Origin: Acanthochlamys bracteata
Taxonomy: Eukaryota; Streptophyta; Magnoliopsida; Pandanales; Velloziaceae
Direction of reading: 5' to 3'
Assembly (NCBI GenBank): GCA_019914995.1
Contig: CM034126.1
Span: 13,335,001 to 13,399,000, forward strand
Length of the DNA stretch: 64,000 nt
The notes beneath the pieces were generated by a model. That model was not told the origin of the DNA. It worked only from the letters and a program-made list of their open reading frames with translations, and made no database searches. Shown here piece after piece: positions 58,401 through 64,000 of this stretch. Position numbers and translations under genes: made by a program. Within the stretch, counting starts at the first letter, position 1. Each line of letters starts with the position of its first letter.

Positions 58401-61400
58401 AATGCTACCCTAAATATGGATATCGAGTTAGTCTCGTTGAAGCATGTACTTGATGTAACTGGTGATGTCAAAGTGCTGAAGAAGATTATTAAAGCAGGTG
58501 AAGGGCTCCGTAGGCCAAAAGATGGAGAAGCTGTTCATGGTAAATATCCCATTTCTTTGCTGCTGACTTCAAATTCCAGTGTAACAGGACCTTTCTTGAA
58601 AATCCTTAATTTTGTAGTCAACTCCAAGCAGGGTTGCTTTTCCTTACAAAAGTCAAGTGAGTATGAATGCTAATTTGAAGATTTTACCATTTCAGTCAGG
58701 TATACTGCTTTTCTGGAAGATGGAACTGTTTTCGAAAAATTGGGCTATGATGGAGGATCTTTTGAGTTTATTATTGATGAAGGTCTGTAGAATTGGTATC
58801 TCCATGTTATCTTGTTAAGCACAATTAATTGCTGTTTATGTCATAGATTGTTGTATTTTGCAATGATATCAGAGCAGGTGGTTACTGGATTAGATCGAGC
58901 TGTAGCAACAATGCTAAAAGGTGAAGTTTCTCAAGTGACAGTCAAGTCGGAATATGGTTATGGCGGTGAGGAGGTCAAGCGAGATCTTGCAGTTATTCCT
59001 CCATCGTCAACTTTGATATATGAGGTGGAACTCATAGACTTTAACAAGGTGATGATTCTCAATCTAAAATACGTATTGGCATATTAATCAAGTAGAACTT
59101 GCAAAAGGAAGCTCGGTCAAAGCATATTTGAATACCTGACAGGAAAAGGAAGTTTGGGAGATGAGTGTTACAGAGAAGATTGAATCTGCAGAAAGGACAA
59201 AAAAGATGGGTAATGACTTATATAAGATTGGAAAGTTTATGCGTGCTGCAAAAAAATATGATAAGGTACCTACATCATATTCAACGCCCTTGATTAAGAT
59301 ACGTATTTCGAGAGGCTTGTGATGTTCCTTTCTTTTTCATTGTGTAACTATTTACAGGCCATCAGTTATGTTGCTGGTGAAGGTCCTTTTGATGGTGTTG
59401 ATGAGAAACTATTAAGAAATTTAAGAGCATCTTGCTGGCTGAATCATGCTGCTTGCAGCCTGAAATTGAATGATTTTCAGGAAACAATCTCATTGTGCTC
59501 AAAGGTAAGAGCAAATATTGTGCAGTTATGTGCATGGACAAACCTGATTAATGTAAGCAGTCTATTCCAGGTGCTAGATATTGAATCCCAGAATGTAAAA
59601 GCTTTGTATAGGCGGGCACAAGCTTATATAGAAACATCTGACTTGAACTTGGCTAGACTAGATATCAAGAAGGCTCTAGAGGTTGAGCCACAAAATAGGT
59701 AAGGCGATAGTACACAGTACTAATTTACATTGCTGCTTTCCCTCGAGTATGTAATAAGCTTGTGTAGTGAATATATAAATCCATTTACTCGTAGGGAGGT
59801 GAAGTCTCTCCAAGCAATATTGAAGCAGCTTCAGGCAGAGAGCAATAAAAGAGACGCAAAGCTTTATGCTAATATGTTCGATCGGATGAGAAAGGATGCC
59901 AATTTTGCATTAAAGGTGATACCTCAACTTAACGGTGGTTTCTTATAGTAGTTTCTATTCTTTTTCTTATAGTAGTTTCTTTCAAGTTCTATGTGCTAGT
60001 AGTCAATTACCTGATTTTGTAGTATATCAGGTGGTGACCTTTTAGGCAATCACCATTGTTGCTCTGGAGCTAATGCCGTCAATGTACTTGGTGTTGACAA
60101 TCATAATAACTACTGTGATCTTTGAAGGGCGAACACTTCTAACAAGGTGCCAGTCATGTCAGATAGCTATCAGACATAACATTTATCAGGCACCCTGCAC
60201 GTATCAGAGCCGTGTCCAATGACGGACACTTTAAGGACATTTTAAACTCACGTGTTAGTGTTCAAAATACCTAGAAACATATTTTAACTTTAATATTGAA
60301 TCAAAATATTGATGGTAGTTATTCATTTACTATGACTTGTTAAAACATCTAGAATAATTAGGTAAAATGTCTTGCTGGTAGGCAACTCTAGTTTTACATG
60401 TTTAATTGTAATATCTAATGCGTAATCTATTTTTTATTTGATCACGTATTGCTTTATCTATGTTTGTTAGCATATACGCTATTGTGCATATTTATATACA
60501 TAAAGATAAGAGTCGTATTCTAACCATGTCATGTCCTCATAATTTTAGACATTACCGTGTCGGCTTGTCCATATCATGTCATGTCACATCCACGTAGCCG
60601 TGTCTGTGTGTCATAAACTGTTATCATTTCCTTTGAAGATAAATGCTCATCGTCTGTGGTCATTCTTCAGTTCTTTACCTTTCTGCATTCATTAACACTA
60701 TGTTTGCTCTTCTTCCTCTATCTCCTTTTTATCCTACCTATTTTCGTCATCCTTCCGAGGAGATAATATGTATCATGATTCAAGATGCTACCACCTGTGC
60801 CATCTGTCATTATGGAGATGCTAATTTATGATTGGTAGATATTGAACTTGAGTAGTATGTTTAGAAATGGGTACCAGCATCCAACTTTAGCATGTCTATA
60901 CTAGACTTGCGTTTATGGTCCTCAAGTCTGTTTCAATTACTTGCTCTTACTCTGTTCATGATCTTTTTGCTTCATGCATATATGTTCTTTCCTTGATTGG
61001 TATCCTCGCCCAACAACCACTTACAAACTGCTGAATTTTTACTTATATGCTTATTTCTTGTTTCTGAAGCCATCTTGCCTTCTTCTCAGTTGACCCTAGT
61101 TCTTAGTTGACAGCAAGCAAGCTTGCATCTTTTACGTGTTCCCAGCTAAGATGCAGCGAGCAGTCATAGTCCAACAACCATTTTACGTTTCTAAAACCAA
61201 ACTTTTGTTTTGCAGTGAAGTGTCATGTTATGCATTGCATTCTAATTGGTGATGCAACTTCCTACTATACATGCTTTAGCTTTGTTGAATGTTGTTTCGC
61301 ATGTAGAAACTGAAGGTTGAGAAGTCCCAGGAGGAGCAAGGCCATACAGAGGTTCAAGACATGGATGTTGAAAATTCAGTTAGTGAAGCCAAGTACATCC

Positions 61401-61529
61401 AATTTAGTAAAATAGCACTTTGTGTTTCTTATTAACTCGAAACTGTCTTATGTTTTGTAGGGAAATATGGTTCGGAATCCAAATCAGAATGATGATGTAG
61501 ATACAAAGCGTGACCCAGTTGAAGTATAA
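55431..61529 (+). CDS. FKBP-TPR co-chaperone (ROF1/FKBP62-like)
   Basis: Multidomain immunophilin of the ROF1/ROF2 type, which in plants binds HSP90 and works in heat and stress responses. Exons: 55431-55674, 56147-56233, 56546-56800, 56903-56983, 57265-57345, 58345-58539, 58696-58782, 58873-59048, 59143-59265, 59358-59504, 59571-59698, 59795-59915, 61307-61378 and 61461-61529; one frame, 621 residues. After an acidic N-terminus (SSSSSDEEPGE) come three FKBP domains beginning VHYVGVLMDGSKFDST, VKYQIRLIDGSIVGES and VRYTAFLEDGTVFEK. TPRs follow (KKMGNDLYKIGKF, LNHAACSLKLNDF, VKALYRRAQAYIE), with Lys, Asn, Asn, Lys and Arg placed as in the HSP90 carboxylate clamp. Domain 1 lacks key active-site residues: the FKBP12 Trp59 position is Leu (EVAYGLSHG) and Tyr82 is Val. 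Domains 2 and 3 are also diverged, as in ROF1. A basic stretch in the last TPR helix may bind calmodulin. All introns are GT-AG. Confidence 0.93.
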
Positions 61530-62732
61530 ATAACTTGAGCTTTTTTTGGCACCATGAGTTACAAGTATAGACACTTGTAGAAAGATGTTTCATGTTGGAA
61601 CGGATCCACATAGGCTGTTGTACACTATAACAAAAACAGATAAGCGAGTTCCTATTGAATTACCATTCTTCTACGTGAAGCAAGTTATGTCTGCACTTTG
61701 AGAATTTTGGGCAGAAGTGAACTATGGAATAAGTTTCTTGTACCGTTGCAAAGGAATCAGCAAGGAAAGTGCAGAAGCCGTATTTTAGACATATTTCTCC
61801 TGGCTGCTTTAGACTAAGGTATCTTGGTTCCTGTGCCCTTTAGCTATTTGAAGACGCTTCAGTTCTGTTGTATGTTTGTATATGAATTACTGTATACTGT
61901 ATGCAAAATTTGAACTTGAAGACCAATATTTCAGAAACAGAAGTGTTTCCAAACTGGTTCTTAGCGTACGGTATTTCTGAATCCATTGATGTCGTCTTCC
62001 AATTACCTACAGTTGAAAATGTCCATTCTGTAAAGGTATGTATCTTTCTTTTGCTTTAGAAAAAACAATGAGTTGCTTTTTTTTTTCTTCCCGTGCTTGC
62101 AAACTAATATGCTAACTATACCACTTGCTACCGCCGGACGATTTCGGCCATTCCCATACCAACTACTTCTATTTTATTTTTGAATTTTTTTTTCAAAATA
62201 AATTTCTGACAGTATAGAAAATATTTACTGACTGATGAAAATTCCTGTTCCTCAAGGTGGAATGTTTATCTTGTAATGATTCTAGAAAAATAATTCAATT
62301 TTGTTTTGGATTAGATGCAATGTTTGGAATGCTTTTCGTATAATGAAATGTATAAATGAATGCTTGATGCTGTTCAATTCAAGTGATCACATTATCATGA
62401 TTCATGACATGTATGTTTCTTACCAGTTACCAATAATAATGAATTGAGAGCAGATAATTCTATTAAACCATTTCGAAATTCACAATGATTTTTCTGGTAA
62501 TAAATTCTTCAGTTGTTTTAAGAAAATTTAAAATTTGATCGGTTAAAGGTTTGTTAGTCTGTACATATCAGAAAACCTTTTTCTTAGAAAAAAATAAGAA
62601 AGTAAAATATTATTTAATAAAAACTTTTTATTTTATCGATCTTAGACCCAAACAAAACGGACGTACGACGAAGAAAAAAGTTTTTCTTTTTTTCCGGATT
62701 TATACGCAACAATGACAGATCACAGTGATCTC
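61530..62732. other. FKBP 3' flank and intergenic spacer
   Basis: Probably FKBP 3' untranslated sequence up to about 62.0 kb, then AT-rich spacer. No coding exon was seen on either strand. Confidence 0.5.
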
Positions 62733-62739
62733 TATATAT
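62733..62739 (+). promoter_or_regulatory. Putative TATA box of the SCPL gene
   Basis: TATATAT lies 68 bases before the ATG at 62801, a suitable spacing for a leader of about 35 bases. Confidence 0.5.
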
Positions 62740-62800
62740 GGTTTGTTTCTTATACAAAGAATAAATCTTTGCTTCTTTTACTTTTCTACTCTCTTCCATC

Positions 62801-63306
62801 ATGGCTTCTTCTTACTCCTCAGTTCCTCTTGTTCTTTCGCTAGTGATAGTGGTTAAATTGTTTTCGTTTTGCTCTCAAAGTGTTTGTGGAAATGTTGTCA
62901 CTCATCTTCCAGGCTTCAATGGGCGATTGCCCTTCCACTTCGAAACTGGGTAGCTTGCTTTCTTTTGTTTTATGTTTATTTACTTGAGAAATTTGATATT
63001 TTGGATGGTTTTTTTCTTGCTATGAATTACCTGTTTCTTGGTTTCTTTGTTTTTCTTTATCTACTTAAGAAACTTGGTAATTTAAATCTTTGTGCTTACT
63101 ATGATCTATCTATTTCTTGGTTTCTGAATTTTGTAATCATATGCATTAATGTATATTCAGGTATGTAAGTGTTGATGAGAGCAACGATACACAGTTGTTC
63201 TACTACTTCATTGAGTCTGAAGGTAACCCCAAAGAGGACCCTTTGCTCCTCTGGCTCACAGGCGGCCCTGGCTGCTCCGCATTCAGCGGTCTTGTCTTCG
63301 AGATAG
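62801..63306 (+). CDS. Serine carboxypeptidase-like protein, 5' part
   Basis: First two exons (62801-62949 and 63161-63306, GT-AG intron in phase 2) of an SCPL gene that continues beyond 64000. Residues 1-30 form a signal peptide ([20 protein letters not shown]), so the product enters the secretory pathway, usually to vacuole or apoplast. After it come [40 protein letters not shown] and [18 protein letters not shown], the conserved N-terminal substrate-binding and oxyanion region of the family. The intact LPGF(N/x)G and GGPGCS blocks and the FYYFIES form are characteristic of clade IA SCPLs, many of which act as acyltransferases in plant secondary metabolism. The catalytic Ser (GDSYSG), Asp and His lie in exons not in this window. 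The next exon, expected to start near GPL, was not found before 64000, so intron 2 exceeds 690 bases. Confidence 0.9.
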
Positions 63307-64000
63307 GTATGTTTTGAATTCTTTGTTTCGGATTTTGCTTGTGAAGTGGCATTGACAACTAAGAACTTTGGCTTTTTTCCCCTACTTTTGTATTTACATA
63401 AGGGTATGATCAGAAAACTAGGGTTTGTGTCTTACTAAATAAAGAAATATGGAGTCATGATAGGTTTTCTGATATGGATGGTGTTCTTATAGTTGCAAAC
63501 TCTTAACTTGAATATCTGTTTTAGGAGATGAGCATTGTTGTAAGAAGGTTGGTTTCTACATTTTGACAATAATGGTAATGAAACTTCAGTTGCCTCTATG
63601 TTGCAAATCTAGTTAAGTTTACCGTTCTTAGTTATTTTCCAAAACGGCTTGTTGTCTACAGATATGGTTTCTCGTTGGTTTCGTTCATCAATAATTCCAC
63701 AAATGCAGTTATTCTTCATAGTACCTGAAGGTAACTCTTGATGTGGAACTAATAACAGAAAAGAAAAAAGATCCTCCTCCTATAACTATGAAATTACTTG
63801 TTCATTTTTGTCCTTGAAGTTCTAAAGATATGCTTTTTAGTTGCACAACTTAGATAATCCTGATAATATTCATATTTCATCGTCTCTGTGATCATTTTGG
63901 TAACTTGTCCTCTTTCGACTTTAATACTTGAAAGTCAGCTGCTTGTTTAACATGAAGGAGGAAGAGCTGTTTAAGGATGAGAAAAAGTTGTCGGAATTAG

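Overview
The window is plant nuclear DNA, almost certainly from a dicot. It has split genes with short AT-rich introns, plant-only families (GRF, phytosulfokine precursor, ACR, VQ, ROF-type FKBP, U-box PUB, SCPL) and very AT-rich intergenic DNA scattered with short inverted-repeat elements. No rRNA gene, convincing tRNA gene, CRISPR array or bacterial operon was seen. All assignments come from reading the translations; no search was run.

Layout. 1-4.5 kb is AT-rich intergenic DNA with a MITE. 4.57-9.12 kb (+) is a complete growth-regulating factor gene (QLQ and WRC domains) with a miR396 target site. 10.4-13.9 kb (-) is a locus resembling the KIAA0930/DUF2045 family; its splice sites are preserved but it has three one-base frame faults, so it is called a pseudogene. 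17.09-17.44 kb (+) is a small phytosulfokine precursor whose core reads YIYTN rather than YIYTQ. 21.5-22.7 kb (-) is a single-exon gene for an unrecognised membrane protein. 24.4-26.7 kb (-) is an organelle-type RsmE rRNA methyltransferase, divergent from an E2F gene at 27.7-32.1 kb (+). 35.6-39.0 kb (+) is a four-ACT-domain ACR protein, and 39.6-42.2 kb (+) an EngB-type organellar GTPase. 42.8-43.3 kb (-) is a VQ-motif protein. 44.9-46.8 kb (-) has weakly supported exons of an unrecognised gene. 47.6-49.0 kb (-) is a PUB30/31-like U-box ligase, and 53.6-54.1 kb (+) a small Ser-rich protein. 55.4-61.5 kb (+) is a 14-exon FKBP-TPR co-chaperone. At 62.8 kb (+) a serine carboxypeptidase-like gene begins and runs off the window.

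Exon chains were built by hand from GT-AG (once GC-AG) borders and checked for reading phase. GRF, RsmE, E2F, ACR, EngB and FKBP each join into one uninterrupted frame with a total length divisible by three. This makes the frame faults of the KIAA0930-like locus stand out against the rest of the sequence.

The genes do not form one pathway. Several touch growth control (GRF/miR396, E2F, phytosulfokine) or organelle translation (RsmE, EngB). The most notable points are the non-canonical phytosulfokine, the decaying KIAA0930-like gene, a likely GC-AG intron in RsmE, the changed active-site positions in the FKBP domains, two dispersed MITE families (two elements sit in one ACR intron), and E2F-like sites close to the E2F gene.
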